Shown: positions 1 through 8,353, counted from the first letter of the stretch. The stretch: 10,501 bases of DNA from Clavulina sp. PMI_390 (GCA_015039315.1 WIDE01000167.1:35966-46466), one strand, 5' to 3'. Notes: generated by a model from the sequence alone, not told the origin. Program-made: numbers and translations.

Positions 1-314
1 AGGCTTTCACAGATGGTTTTTTTGTATGTACTCGCTCCGCCAGTCCCCAGTTAACCATATAGTAACCCATGATATTTTGAATGGTTATGCGTCATGAAGC
101 TTCATCAGCGGCATCAATGCTTATAGCTTCTTGGTCACTGCTGCGAGGTATCAAATACTTCCTCACCCCCCTTGTTACTCAATTCATTGTTCTCGAATGA
201 AGCCCTTCACTGATAAATCGTCTTCTCTTCAAGGGGGCCTCGATACATGGGCAGCCAGCAGGCAAGCTGTGGAAGCATATATGTAGTCGATTACTTTGCT
301 GATCGACCACCTAG
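1..314. other. Upstream DNA, probable unresolved N-terminal exons of the DUF6534-like gene
   Basis: The DUF6534 family normally has about 80-100 residues, with the first membrane helices, before the segment found from 315 on, so the start codon and early exons should lie here or left of the window. I could not chain a convincing set of exons. A stretch at about 90-210 on the plus strand is open and partly hydrophobic (it contains MLIASWSLL at about 111-140), but its phase does not link cleanly to the exon at 315. A plus-strand open stretch at 247-432 overlaps the recognised exon in another frame and is treated as a shadow. Confidence 0.4.
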
Positions 315-1439
315 CTCGTTGCCACCACTCTGGTGCACCTATTCTTCGCTTCGCGTCTATGGTTATGTGGGTCATACCACATGCCGTTCCTCATCTTTTA
401 TTCCTGTATTTGATGAAATCATTATTCCATAGACAGGCGAGGACTTCTTGCGCTCCTGACTTTGGTGCGTGACTGAACTTACGCTTGCACTGTTGCATGA
501 TTTGATCGGACAAATTTCTCTCCTAACAGGCGATCCTCATTGCAGGGACTCTTGGTCAGTCTTTCTTTTTTAATCACGATCGGCGCCACAGGATGAGCCA
601 AGGCCTCCCTCGTAATACTACAGGTGTTGGTATAGGTGGGTAGCACCGTACCACCTCTTGTCTCTCCATCAAATCTGACCACGTCTACTCCAGCGAACGA
701 CGTCGTTATTTCGAGGGGTCACGTTGGGGAGCATTCAGCTGTCACAACACTAGCTACAGTCTGGAATAGCATGACTGTAAGTGATCGCCGCCTTTGCTGC
801 CAGCAAATATGCTTATACGACTTCCTATGAAGGTCGCAACAGACTTGTTCATCTCGATCTACCTCACCTACATGATGAAGAAGCAACGGAGCGCGGCTAC
901 ATCGTATGCTTATCCCTCGCTGCTGAGAAAGTGTCCTTTCGTTTTCTTATAGTGCTTCTCACGACCTAGCACTAACTCAGTCATGAAGCGAATCATTCTT
1001 CATGGTATAGCCACTGGAGTGCTGAGTTCTGTGCTTGCTCTGTTCGTTCTCATTGTGGTAGGGTCGGCCCCAAAGCAGATATAATGTGGTACTAATCCAA
1101 ACATGCCGTAATTGCAGGTCAATCTTTCCTGGATCCCGGCGAGTTTGCTGATAATACCTGTGTGTCGATCTACCTTACTCGTCATGGTATAATGAAGCTG
1201 TCTCTAATACCATTGCTTGGTGATTGTATAGTGGTCTTCTGCGACTCTCATCTCCGTTCTCCTCACAAAGTGAGAAATCTTCCAGTAGGGTGATCTTCAA
1301 GTTGTCGAAATGCTGACTCTACACAAGCCTTCACATGCGAACTTACCTCCGCGCCTGTTTTCCTACTGATCAAAGCATTATGCTGACGACTACGCGGGAT
1401 CGATTTGGTACTGGTGGTAGTGAGAGGGTAACTAAGTAA
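315..1439 (+). CDS. DUF6534-like seven-helix membrane protein, intron-rich, 5' end unresolved
   Basis: Proposed exons are 315-366, 433-464, 530-635, 694-776, 833-903, 970-1057, 1118-1159, 1232-1269 and 1328-1439, with all phases compatible and the stop TAA at 1437-1439. Family marks appear in order: LVHLFFASRLW (exon 1), a hydrophobic GLLALLTL-AILIAG helix (exons 2-3), LATVWNSM then VATDLFISIYLTYMM (exons 4-5), KRIILHGIATGVLSSVLAL (exon 6), and a last helix with SATLISVL before a polar, Gly/Ser/Thr-rich tail ending GGSERVTK. In the family these are the transmembrane helices and the cytosolic C-terminus; the function is unknown. Introns are 56-72 bases. Several start GTGGGT, GTGCGT, GTAAGT or GTATGC and end CAG/TAG, with branch-like CTAAC or CTAAT near 524, 1092 and 1204. 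Least certain are the 833 acceptor (AAG), the third intron (a donor at 555 would give a spacing nearer the family's) and the last two introns. The gene may be live or recently decayed. Confidence 0.72.
367..432 (+). other. Intron (DUF6534-like gene)
   Basis: GTGGGT donor and CCATAG acceptor. Splicing joins a T to AC and continues the hydrophobic frame RLWL-Y-RRGLLALL; without it the frame hits TGA TGA at 408-413. Confidence 0.6.
465..529 (+). other. Intron (DUF6534-like gene)
   Basis: GTGCGT donor and a textbook TCTCCTAACAG end, with branch-like CTAAC only a few bases from the acceptor. It removes an in-frame TGA just after the donor and links LLALLTL to AILIAGTLG in phase 0. Confidence 0.7.
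636..693 (+). other. Intron (DUF6534-like gene), donor uncertain
   Basis: GTGGGT donor, acceptor CTACTCCAG with a CTGACC branch-like site. The acceptor is well supported by the frame leading to LATVWNSM. An alternative donor GTCAGT at 555 has the same phase and gives a shorter loop that fits the family better. Confidence 0.55.
777..832 (+). other. Intron (DUF6534-like gene)
   Basis: Strong GTAAGT donor directly after LATVWNSMT. The acceptor is the less usual AAG at 830-832, chosen because it alone gives the family-typical continuation VATDLFIS in phase 0. Confidence 0.6.
904..969 (+). other. Intron (DUF6534-like gene)
   Basis: GTATGC donor and CCTAG acceptor. Phase 2 joins TC to C and brings KKQRSAATS into frame with TNSVMKRIILHG. 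The stronger-looking acceptor CTAACTCAG at 980 gives the wrong frame. Confidence 0.65.
1058..1117 (+). other. Intron (DUF6534-like gene)
   Basis: GTAGGG donor, ACTAATCC branch-like site at about 1091-1098 and AATTGCAG acceptor. Phase 0 between ALFVLIV and VNLSWIPA. It contains an in-frame TAA. Confidence 0.75.
1160..1231 (+). other. Intron (DUF6534-like gene)
   Basis: GTGTGT donor, CTAATAC branch-like site at about 1204 and TTGTATAG acceptor. It gives ASLLIIP followed by WSSATLISVL, which aligns with the family's conserved P-[KV]-x-Y-x-N-[ST]-L-L-A-x-L ending. A donor at 1187 is possible but leaves extra residues and a 45-base intron. Confidence 0.5.
1270..1327 (+). other. Possible last intron (DUF6534-like gene)
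   Basis: GTGAGA donor, TGCTGACTC branch-like site and CTACACAAG acceptor. If spliced, the frame continues through HMRTYLR into a polar tail to 1439. If not, translation stops at TGA 1271-1273 and the protein ends just after the last helix. Confidence 0.45.
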
Positions 1440-1804
1440 CGGGCAATACATGCATTTCATTGACTGAGGACCGAAAAGTGCGTATCCTAAAGAACACACA
1501 CTTCCCATAAAGATCTACTTTGAAGGACCAGCGAAATCACAGAGCCATAGGAACTCATACGGCTCTAGCATCCGCCAGACCTATCGGCCACCTTTATGTT
1601 TTTCAGGCCCATCACTTTGCTATCACCGGAAGCGTATGTAAGGGATTGAACATGTGCGGATCGGGAATATTCTACAATGTACCCGATCCTTCTACTCTCT
1701 TCCTGCACTCTCTCATAGTTTCCATTCTTTTCTAGTTTATTCTTTTCTTTTCTTTCTTTTCCTTCGCTACAGCCTAGTTTTATATTGAGTAGAAGAGCAT
1801 ATAA

Positions 1805-1833
1805 GGCAGAGCTGCCTGACCTTCGGTCGGCAG
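1805..1833. repeat. Competing hairpins before a pyrimidine tract
   Basis: CTGCC (1812-1816) can pair with GGCAG just upstream (1805-1809, loop AG) or with GGCAG downstream (1829-1833). In the second fold GACC/GGTC extends the stem around a TTC loop with one bulged T. A T/C-rich run follows at 1834-1845. The role is unknown; this could be part of a transcript 3' region. Confidence 0.5.
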
Positions 1834-1993
1834 TCTTTCTTTCACCCCCTGTATTTACTTCGTACTTAAGCTAGTGTTTAATCGATAGGACTTCGTAGCG
1901 TTCAATAGTACGTCTGACAGGCGAAAGGCCAATCATCTAGGGTGATTCTCAACATCTGTATCTCATCGTCTCTACTCAATATCCCATTCTGTC

Positions 1994-2013
1994 AGGTCCC
2001 ATACCAGGGACCT
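1994..2013. repeat. Perfect 7-bp inverted repeat, 6-base loop
   Basis: AGGTCCC and GGGACCT flank the loop ATACCA. The AG of an acceptor-like TTCTGTCAG sits at the foot of the stem. May be coincidental. Confidence 0.6.
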
Positions 2014-2652
2014 TACAGCGTGGGAGAACGCTATACAGCGGTGGCGCCAGATCCCAGTATCAGCAAGTACAGCTTCAACCATGCCGCAGACCGTAATTTC
2101 TTCTCTCTCGCGATGAATACCCGACCAAACTTTATTCCCTCAGCACCTCAATTTGTCGGGAAAACGAAGGAGCCTTATGATTGGCACAAGATATACAATA
2201 TTATACACACATTAACTAGCAGAGAGATAAATCAAAGCCCTTTATCATAAGAAGCGGCTTAATAATCTAACGCAACAATGGGAGAATAATGGGAGATCGT
2301 ATTCGTGTCTGATTGGCGGTGACAAAAACCTCCACTAATGTGTGGTAAGACACAGAACGGCCAGAACTTGGTATGGCTCGAAGTAAGGGGAAACCGCGAC
2401 AGCGTGATATTCGAGGCCATCCGAGTCAAAGTTTTTTTTAAAAGGACCGAAAAGTCTGCTCAGTGCCAGTAAAACTGAGGATAGATGTTACAGAACTGGG
2501 TCGAACGGCAAGTTCCGTCGTATCTTTGGCAATGGTATCGGCGCGTTCCTAAAAAAGAGTGAAGCCAAAATTATTTCTATCGGTAGCAATATATCGGGGA
2601 CACGCGAGCAATCTGGCAATTGAGTGACTTGGAAAATAGGTGGATCGCCAAA

Positions 2653-2668
2653 GCGACAAAGCGACAAA
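2653..2668. repeat. Two tandem copies of GCGACAAA
   Basis: Two exact 8-base units, preceded by a degenerate partial copy (GCCAAA). Too short to have clear meaning. Confidence 0.7.
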
Positions 2669-2790
2669 GTTGAGCGCTAGAGGAGGACGGCCTGACAGCG
2701 TTCGCTCCTGTTCTGAACATCTTTCAGCATCCGAAAGCGGAGTAAAGTGCTTCCCACCTGTCGCGCAACGGGATGAAGCCCGAGCCTTGG

Positions 2791-2800
2791 CTCTATATAT
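2791..2800 (+). promoter_or_regulatory. TATA-like box
   Basis: CTCTATATAT lies about 40 bases before an ATG at 2837 and 70 before a second at 2863 (CAACAATGGGG). A pyrimidine-rich stretch (ACCATCTCTTTCTCCAACTG) sits at the distance where a start site would be expected. Spacing and order suit a fungal core promoter, but no known gene follows. Confidence 0.35.
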
Positions 2801-2836
2801 GATCATCTAGACCATCTCTTTCTCCAACTGTCGAGC

Positions 2837-2986
2837 ATGAAACGAGACTTCTCTCAACAACAATGGGGCCGTGCCAATTCTACCGTGAGACGGGTGGAGC
2901 CGACAATGCGTACAATATCTCGTTTAGGCGTCTACCTGGCTATGCAGCTCGTCGCAGTACTTCTGAGGACAGGGCAGAGAATGTAA
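2837..2986 (+). CDS. Possible short protein or first exon, unrecognised
   Basis: Begins at the ATG nearest the TATA-like box and encodes 49 residues: a basic, Gln-rich start (MKRDFSQQQW), several Arg, then a short hydrophobic segment (LGVYLAMQLVAVLL) and TAA at 2984-2986. The stop overlaps a GTAAGG donor-like site at 2983, so this could be a first exon of a larger gene whose next exon I cannot find. The ATG at 2863 opens a different frame of 62 codons, very polar. No family is recognised for either. Only the promoter-like context separates this from chance. Confidence 0.2.
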   Translation: MKRDFSQQQWGRANSTVRRVEPTMRTISRLGVYLAMQLVAVLLRTGQRM

Positions 2987-3723
2987 GGGAGCGAAGAATG
3001 ACCGTGACAAGGTACCGAGGATGGACAGTTGGGCTCGTAGGACAATGGTAGAGACCACAGAGGCAGACACATATGCGAAAACGCTAGAGCTCTTCAAAGA
3101 GGGTGATAGAGTGTCCGAAAAAACGTATCGCCTATAAATATGTGTATCAGACGAGATCTGAAGAGTGCTGCAGCTCAAGAGACAAAGCTCCAGCTAGGCG
3201 GGATTGCGGTATGCGCACACGCGGAGCCTAGAATACCAGTCCAGATACAACATACGGGATGCTAAACCACAAGGCGAGAAATATATAGCTGTCCGCTAGC
3301 GAAGCTATGCGTACCGTTTGATGTATCATTAGACGAGTAGCGAACAACGCAGTAAACAGCGCATCGATCAAATGGTTTGAAGGCGACAGCGTGGATGTTG
3401 GTATACATTGGACAGCGAAGTGGAGAATATAGACAACGTCCAGGTGGTTGCAAATAGGTTGATTTAGGGGTAAGATGGCAGTGGAAAGAAGAAAGAAAAC
3501 ACTGTTATATGTGAGTCGATCCTGTGAGGAACTTGAACACTATCCTCATCTGGATCCAAACCACATTAGTCGCCTATAGAAGGTTCAAATTCCGTTGGAT
3601 TAGGGACAATACTACTGATACCGAAATTCGATTGAAGGTGTATGCGTTGATGAAGTTTTTGGAGAATCTGTAGGGGGATGGAAAATATGCTTTTGTATTA
3701 GATGTAAAACCATTTCCGGCAAT
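2987..3723. other. Non-coding stretch, 3' flank of the Ish1-like pseudogene
   Basis: Short frames on both strands (2924-3178 and 3262-3453, minus) have no recognisable content. The part from about 3450 to 3720 is A/T-richer and free of convincing frames, as expected beyond the 3' end of the minus-strand pseudogene. Confidence 0.5.
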
Positions 3724-4069
3724 TTACAAGTCGGTCTTCGCGCTCTTGCTCGCGGCACTCGCACTCTTGCTGAAACTACTTGGGCTCTTGCTGGCCTCCT
3801 TGGCGCGCGTCTTGGCTGCCTCCGTAGCGTCCACCTTCATCTGCGTGGCTTTCTTCTGGGCAACCTCCTTGACGTCCTCCCACTTGTTCTCGGCTGTGTT
3901 CTACACCTGTCCAGCCTCTTGTACTTCTCGGCGTCGCTGTACGCCTTGTGGCCCGTATAGTGATAGACTCGAGGATGGCACTAAGCTGACACTCGGCGGA
4001 CTCGACACCATTCGAGAAGGCTTGGCGGATGCGCTGAAGGGGGGATTCGACGGTATTGTTCGTTCGGAC

Positions 4070-4192
4070 CTAGTTGAGAGAAGAAAGGCGTGAGGGTGCA
4101 AGGAGGATGACGAATGGGAGAATGAGGAAGGACACTGAGCGAGATCGTTCGTCAATATGGGCGAATGATTGACGTGTCCAGCAGAGAACTAC
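4070..4192 (-). other. Intron of the Ish1-like pseudogene
   Basis: Read on the minus strand: GTAGTT donor directly after RIR-TGA, and CTCTCAACTAG acceptor before VRTNNTVESPL. Phase 0 restores the order expected in the family. Length 123 bases, longer than the introns of the DUF6534-like gene. Confidence 0.65.
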
Positions 4193-4690
4193 TCATCGAA
4201 TGCGGACTTCCCGTAATAGATTGGGAATACCCGTAAGAAGCTACGAGTCATCGACGCCATTAGACCTCAGGTACGCCCTCATTCTCGGATCGGGTCAGGT
4301 CAAATATGCAGCCATTCCATCCTTGACGCCATTGTGCTTCTCGCTCATGAGGGCAACAAGCTCGTCACTCTTGACCTGGGCATCGCTACGGAGATTCCCT
4401 TGCCCGACAAGCCACTCGCGCGTATCGCTATCCCTCCACCCACCGTAGACGGTGTCATAAGCAGTAGCGTAGTTATCCTGGACGAGCTTCGGAAGCTTCT
4501 CTTCGTGTAGCTGAGTATTGGACTTGACGAAGTTGTGCTTAATGAGTCAGGCCTTGAGCTGGGACTAGTCTCATGACGAGTAGCTGGTATCAGACGCAGA
4601 ATAGTAGCACGATTGCATCAGATCCATGAGCTTGTCGCACTCCTTCTCATAGTCGGTCTCAACAAGGCCATGACCATGCAGCCAGTCCCA

Positions 4691-4751
4691 CTATCAAAGA
4701 GACATCTCGTCAAGACAAAGAGGTCATAGCCAGTCAGGAAGCGGCACATAC
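4691..4751 (-). other. Intron of the Ish1-like pseudogene
   Basis: Minus strand GTATGT donor, internal CTGAC and CTTGAC branch-like sites, and TTTGATAG acceptor. It splits one Ish1 repeat between WSDSSI and WDWLHGHG in phase 0. The 61-base length is typical of basidiomycete introns. Confidence 0.8.
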
Positions 4752-4910
4752 GATAGAAGAATCACTCCATGCTTCCCAAACCCGAGGAGCGACAGAGTAC
4801 TCGCGTTTCTTGGCGAGTAGCTCATCGCGGGTGGCCTCGGTCTTGGTCTTGGTGGCGCTCTTTCCCTCAGACCGTTTTCTCGGTTCATTGTCGCTTCGCG
4901 TTGAGTAAAC

Positions 4911-5066
4911 CTAAGGTTTCAGAAGCATGAGGGTGTCAGAATGACATCGCCGGGCGATTCATTCATCTCCCCGCACGAAGGTGCCACGACGTCGAAGCGC
5001 GCAAGCGGTCGGTATAGAGGGGTTCGTACCATGAATGAAAAAGACCATACGGGATGAAGTACTTAC
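4911..5066 (-). other. Probable first recognisable intron of the Ish1-like pseudogene
   Basis: Minus strand GTAAGTACT donor, a strong consensus, and an AAACCTTAG acceptor before VYSTRSDNE, which looks like a degraded first Ish1 repeat. The exon upstream of the donor, at 5067 and beyond, does not resemble the expected signal peptide. Confidence 0.5.
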
Positions 5067-5360
5067 ATAGTCGTCAACTTGGGCTGGACGGCGGTCTCGG
5101 CGTAAGGACAGACGACGCGGACCTACGAACAGAGGTGGCAGCTGAAACTTTCGTCGAGAAGAGTTTGTTCAGTTACTGGAACAACTCAGTTTCTGTTATT
5201 CCTTCTCAACACATCGTATTATCACGCCCTCAGCCAAGCAAAGCCACACAATGGGGCGCTTATTCCCCTCTTCCGCTCATCGTAATAGTGGTCACCTTAC
5301 TCACCTGCCCCAGCCAAAGGACCAATTGCCCGACGTTCTGGAACTTGTAGAAAGAAAGCC
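5067..5360. other. Unresolved 5' region of the Ish1-like pseudogene
   Basis: A secreted or ER-type start would be expected on the minus strand, but no ATG followed by a hydrophobic stretch is visible. A GTGAGT donor-like site occurs on the minus strand near 5300-5305. A plus-strand open stretch at 5054-5350 shows no family signature. Confidence 0.35.
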
Positions 5361-7400
5361 TCACAAAGAATGAACTAGTCCCTGATCGCTCATAACATCA
5401 GAGAACTTTCCTCTCTCGCACGGGGAGCGATCCGTGGCCAGCTCCCGAGTAGAACCACACCTGGCATGAATGGCCGCCGCAGCCTGACTCAGGATAAGAA
5501 GAGAAATATTCAGTCCCATCCCGACGCACCGCACCCTTGTAACGTAACTGGAGGGTCCTCTTTCCAAAAATGCACTTTCCATCGCTCGTTGCAAGATTTA
5601 ATCTCTGGGCGGTGCTCAGCTCCCCGTTATACTGTTCGGGGTGCTTACTTATCAAAATATCAGTGACTGGAACCAGGTACCACTCGAAAGATATTACTGC
5701 TGCCCTCACCACCTGGGAATCGCATTCGTTACTGGGGGTCTCATGGAGATGTGCAGGTGAAATTTCTCTCTGGATACTTAGAATGCTGTTTTCACGTCCA
5801 AGCAATATCGCCTGGTACATAATACCGGAAAATTTGAAGGGATCTACGCCTCCAGAGCCGCCCTATCTTCGAACGATAAATGCAGGATTCATGAAAGGAC
5901 GCGTGGGGATCTGGTATGGGAGAGCTGTACGAAGACTAGGACCTTGATTCAAATGAGCTACCCTGCCCTTATGCTGAGCGAGATATGGCTCCACGGGTGA
6001 TGATCTTCTCCGAGGCGACCATATTCAAATAGTTTCACTAGCCGATTGTGGCGTGCTGGATGATATAATTTGTGTGCATCATGAGGATCTTGGTGCCAGA
6101 ATGCCGGTGTCGCTCGAAGGAGCAATACTAGTGTGTGATCCCTTCTCCTGCTTTTCTATGTCTCACAGCGTGTTGCTTATGCCCAATCGGTCCCTCCACA
6201 CATCCGCTGCGACTGGATTCAAGGGCAAAGCTATAACTATACCCTATGCGAGCCTGCTCATTGAGGCTGACCTCGCGCGAAAAGAATGAAGACGCAGAAC
6301 TCATTACGGCTCAGACGATGATCTCAGCGTGCTTGAGATTCTTTGTTCAATTACGCCGTCGAGTTTCTCCTGACGATTCATTGGCTACATGCATAGGATC
6401 TCTGTTCCTCAATCTCTCTTCGACTTGTTCCCTTGAGCTGCCTGGAGGATAGCGTTGAACGAGCAACCTCTTCTCGAAATGGTCTGCATGAACAGGTTTA
6501 CCCATCCGGGTTGGCAACCAGCCCCACTCCGGATCAGGAATATGCACAACAGGCGCTCATCAGCGGAGGCTCCCCAAGAATCTATGGTGACGATTTGTCA
6601 TTATTCTTCTCTCCTCGTAAATTCATCCCGCGGTGGCTCGTCCTAGGCTTCTCATCCACAGAAGACTCAAGCCGCAAAATGGGACTGCCATTTATTTTTG
6701 AAAACACCCTTGAGTCACACACAAATGTCCGTCGATCAAGTCGAGAATACTCGTGGATCACTTGTCCTCATTTCTATTACAGAGTAGGAAGATGTGTTTT
6801 CTTGGCCACATGGTGAGGAAATTAAAGCCGCATTGGGCAACGTGTTTTTTTTTTGGTTCCATCGCCAATCATCCGCCCTCAACACGGCGCCCTAGGAGAG
6901 CCTCTGTAAACGGGGCGTCGCACACTCCCGGTTCGCCACTTCACGCAGGTATGATGAGGTCGACTACCATCAATAATGGGGATGATCTATCATCCATGTT
7001 TATTGCCCTCCCCATTTCCCGACATAGTAGCAATCTGTAACTCTAAATTTATGCGGCGCTCTCTCTGTCCTCTTGGAAAGGCTATGGCCAAGAACGTCTT
7101 GCTAATGAAAATTAGCGCGGTTCATTTTTCAGCTCCAAGTGCAGCTCCAGCATCAGGAAACCACACCATGCTCAACCCTAGTTGATTCTGGTCAGAGAGC
7201 ATGACTCAACATCCGAGTAATCCACCAAGCTATGGAGCAGCATCGAGCACATGTAGTGAAGCGAGCGAAAAGGATGGCTAATATATTCTTCGTGGTATCG
7301 GCTCTTGAAGTGTGCAAAGGAGAACCGATTGAGGGACATAAAACCAGCTAACTCATAAATACAATGGATATCGTGTACCAAATGAATACGAAGCGGCGAG
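5361..7400. other. No recognisable gene; opposing short frames
   Basis: Open stretches of up to 140 codons occur on both strands and overlap (minus 5398-5820 with plus 5570-5947; plus 6433-6816 with minus 6347-6547), so no strand can be preferred. None shows a motif or domain I know. A plus-strand acceptor-like TTTCTATTACAG near 6780 and a T10 run at 6845-6854 are the only other marks. Ancient gene remnants are possible. Confidence 0.4.
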
Positions 7401-7823
7401 TTGATCGTAAGCGATGGAGATGCCCATGAATGGAGTCCGGCTGAGACTAACGCGTCGAATGCAAGCTACCCAAATGCAACGGGGAGCAAGGTGAGAATCG
7501 TGACGAGCGAGAACTGGATCCAACTAACCTATCGACTTTATCGGAAGACGGTTGCAGGGTCGGGGGAGATGCGAAATATTAGCGCATGCGTGGTGTTGGG
7601 AAAAGACGAGGTAGTGGTGAGCACGATCACCATTTGGACTCGAGCAGGCGCGAGGGATGGGGAAAAAATGACTTACTTCAAAGGAAGGGGTGAATTTATC
7701 AATCTGATCATCAGTAGTTGGTGTCCTCAGGCTGTCGTATATTCAACAGCGACCGGCGTAGTTTGTGGAAGACAAGGAACTCGCGAGTATGCACAGGAGG
7801 ATCCAGCAAGACAAGTGACCTGA
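7401..7823 (+). CDS. Unassigned open reading frame, possibly chance
   Basis: A frame of 140 codons, opening with a non-ATG codon (TTG at 7401-7403), with two Asn-x-Ser/Thr sites (NAS and NAT) near its start and a basic, Val/Ile/Thr-rich middle. The minus strand of the same segment is broken by several stops, which slightly favours the plus strand. I recognise no family, no signal peptide and no splice pattern. A frame this long is not rare by chance in 10 kb. Downstream at 7846-8103 a minus-strand frame of 85 codons is equally unassigned. Confidence 0.15.
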   Translation: MIVSDGDAHEWSPAETNASNASYPNATGSKVRIVTSENWIQLTYRLYRKTVAGSGEMRNISACVVLGKDEVVVSTITIWTRAGARDGEKMTYFKGRGEFINLIISSWCPQAVVYSTATGVVCGRQGTREYAQEDPARQVT

Positions 7824-8099
7824 ACGCCTATTCTGAAATGCTGTGTTAATGATATATTATGCACTCGTAGAGGCCTGGCGGGGCGATGGAGCGGAACACA
7901 AGAGGCAGACACAGTGAGTATGGCGGTGGGGCGCAGTAATGCTCAAGGATTATGATGAATGCTTTGAGGAACTTGGTGCAGGGGTACGATCGAGGCAAAC
8001 CCACGCCACCAGACCATTGTTGGAAGAAGGGGTAACCCACCGCCAGATCGGGGTCCGATGGGCAGCCAAATAATCTCACGAACCTTATGGGATTTCCTA

Positions 8100-8350
8100 A
8101 CAAGGATTATCATGACCCTTCACATGATGACCAATATTTCAAATCGGAGTGCCAAGTGTCCGCTTCTAGTCCAAATTTGAAACCAGCCCCCAAACATTGT
8201 TGCACGCTCCATTGCATCTGATCCCGAGCAGCAAATATGGGACATGTTTCGAGCAATCCACCGGACGAATGAACGTAGGGTAAAAATCAAAAAATCATGA
8301 TAAAAATTGCCTGCTGTCCGCTACAAGGGTCGTATAAAGTGGTGGAATCA
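8100..8350. other. A/T-rich non-coding stretch
   Basis: No convincing frame. It contains TTTCAAAT (about 8137) and ATTTGAAA (about 8175), a weak 8-base inverted pair, and A-rich DNA at about 8280-8310. An A10 run follows at 8379-8388. Confidence 0.4.
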
Positions 8351-8353
8351 AGA

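Larger units (their letters stand above)
1440..2790. other. Intergenic region with no recognisable gene
   Basis: Plus-strand open stretches at 1520-1735 and 1942-2250 resemble no family I know. The second follows a good acceptor-like TTCTGTCAG at 1994 and could be a stray exon. A pyrimidine-rich tract at about 1736-1770 suits a downstream or 3' flanking region. From 2250 to 2790 the DNA is purine-rich on the plus strand, with the stress-element-like AGGGG near 2385-2395, and contains only opposing short frames. Confidence 0.5.
3724..4910 (-). pseudogene. Ish1/Msc1-like stress-response protein pseudogene
   Basis: Ish1/Msc1 proteins sit at the nuclear envelope/ER and carry tandem copies of a short W-S/D-x-x-x-L-x-x-W-L motif. 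On the minus strand, copies are visible at WEAWSDSSI/WDWLHGHG (about 4667-4780), SQLKA*LIKHNF (about 4529-4573), YGGWRDSDTREWLVGQG (about 4390-4441) and YLT*PDPRMRAYLRSNG (about 4253-4306). They are followed by LREVRIR*V, then after an intron IRQAFSNGVESAECQLSAIL, GHKAYSDAEKYKRLD and a Lys/Ala/Ser-rich tail (ENKWEDVKEVAQKKATQM...) ending at TAA 3724-3726. Premature stops lie at 4193-4195, 4241-4243, 4295-4297, 4547-4549, 4565-4567, 4571-4573 and 3901-3903. Two frame changes fall in the tail: one between about 4000 and 3955, one at about 3905. The N-terminal signal region is not found. Otherwise the frame is well kept, so the decay looks fairly recent. Confidence 0.85.

Noticed and set aside
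247..432. 61-codon frame with SIYVVDYFADRPP resembling the loop before the third helix of DUF6534
   Set aside because: It overlaps the better-supported exon 315-366 in another frame, and the spacing to FFASRLW would be far too short.
1805..1845. Bacterial intrinsic terminator
   Set aside because: The surrounding genes are clearly eukaryotic and the stem carries a bulge and a competing arm.
3575..3600. GGTTCAAATTCC as a tRNA T-arm
   Set aside because: The flanking bases do not form the five-pair T stem and no acceptor or anticodon arm is found.
3746..4155. Frames at 3746-4093 (+) and 3901-4155 (-) as genes
   Set aside because: Both lie over the tail of the Ish1-like pseudogene; their Leu/Ala and Ser/Pro richness is the shadow of its biased tail sequence or its intron.
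4193..4573. A reassigned nuclear code (TGA read as Trp)
   Set aside because: The same locus also has TAG stops and two frame changes, and the DUF6534-like gene uses TGG for its conserved Trp. Pseudogene decay is simpler.
4585..4597. TGGTATCAGACGC as a retrotransposon primer-binding site
   Set aside because: It lies inside the Ish1-like coding sequence (complement of codons for DTSY) and no terminal repeats or reverse transcriptase motifs were seen.
5398..5947. Opposing 140- and 125-codon frames as a gene pair
   Set aside because: They overlap for most of their length, neither has recognisable domains, and there is no way to prefer either strand.
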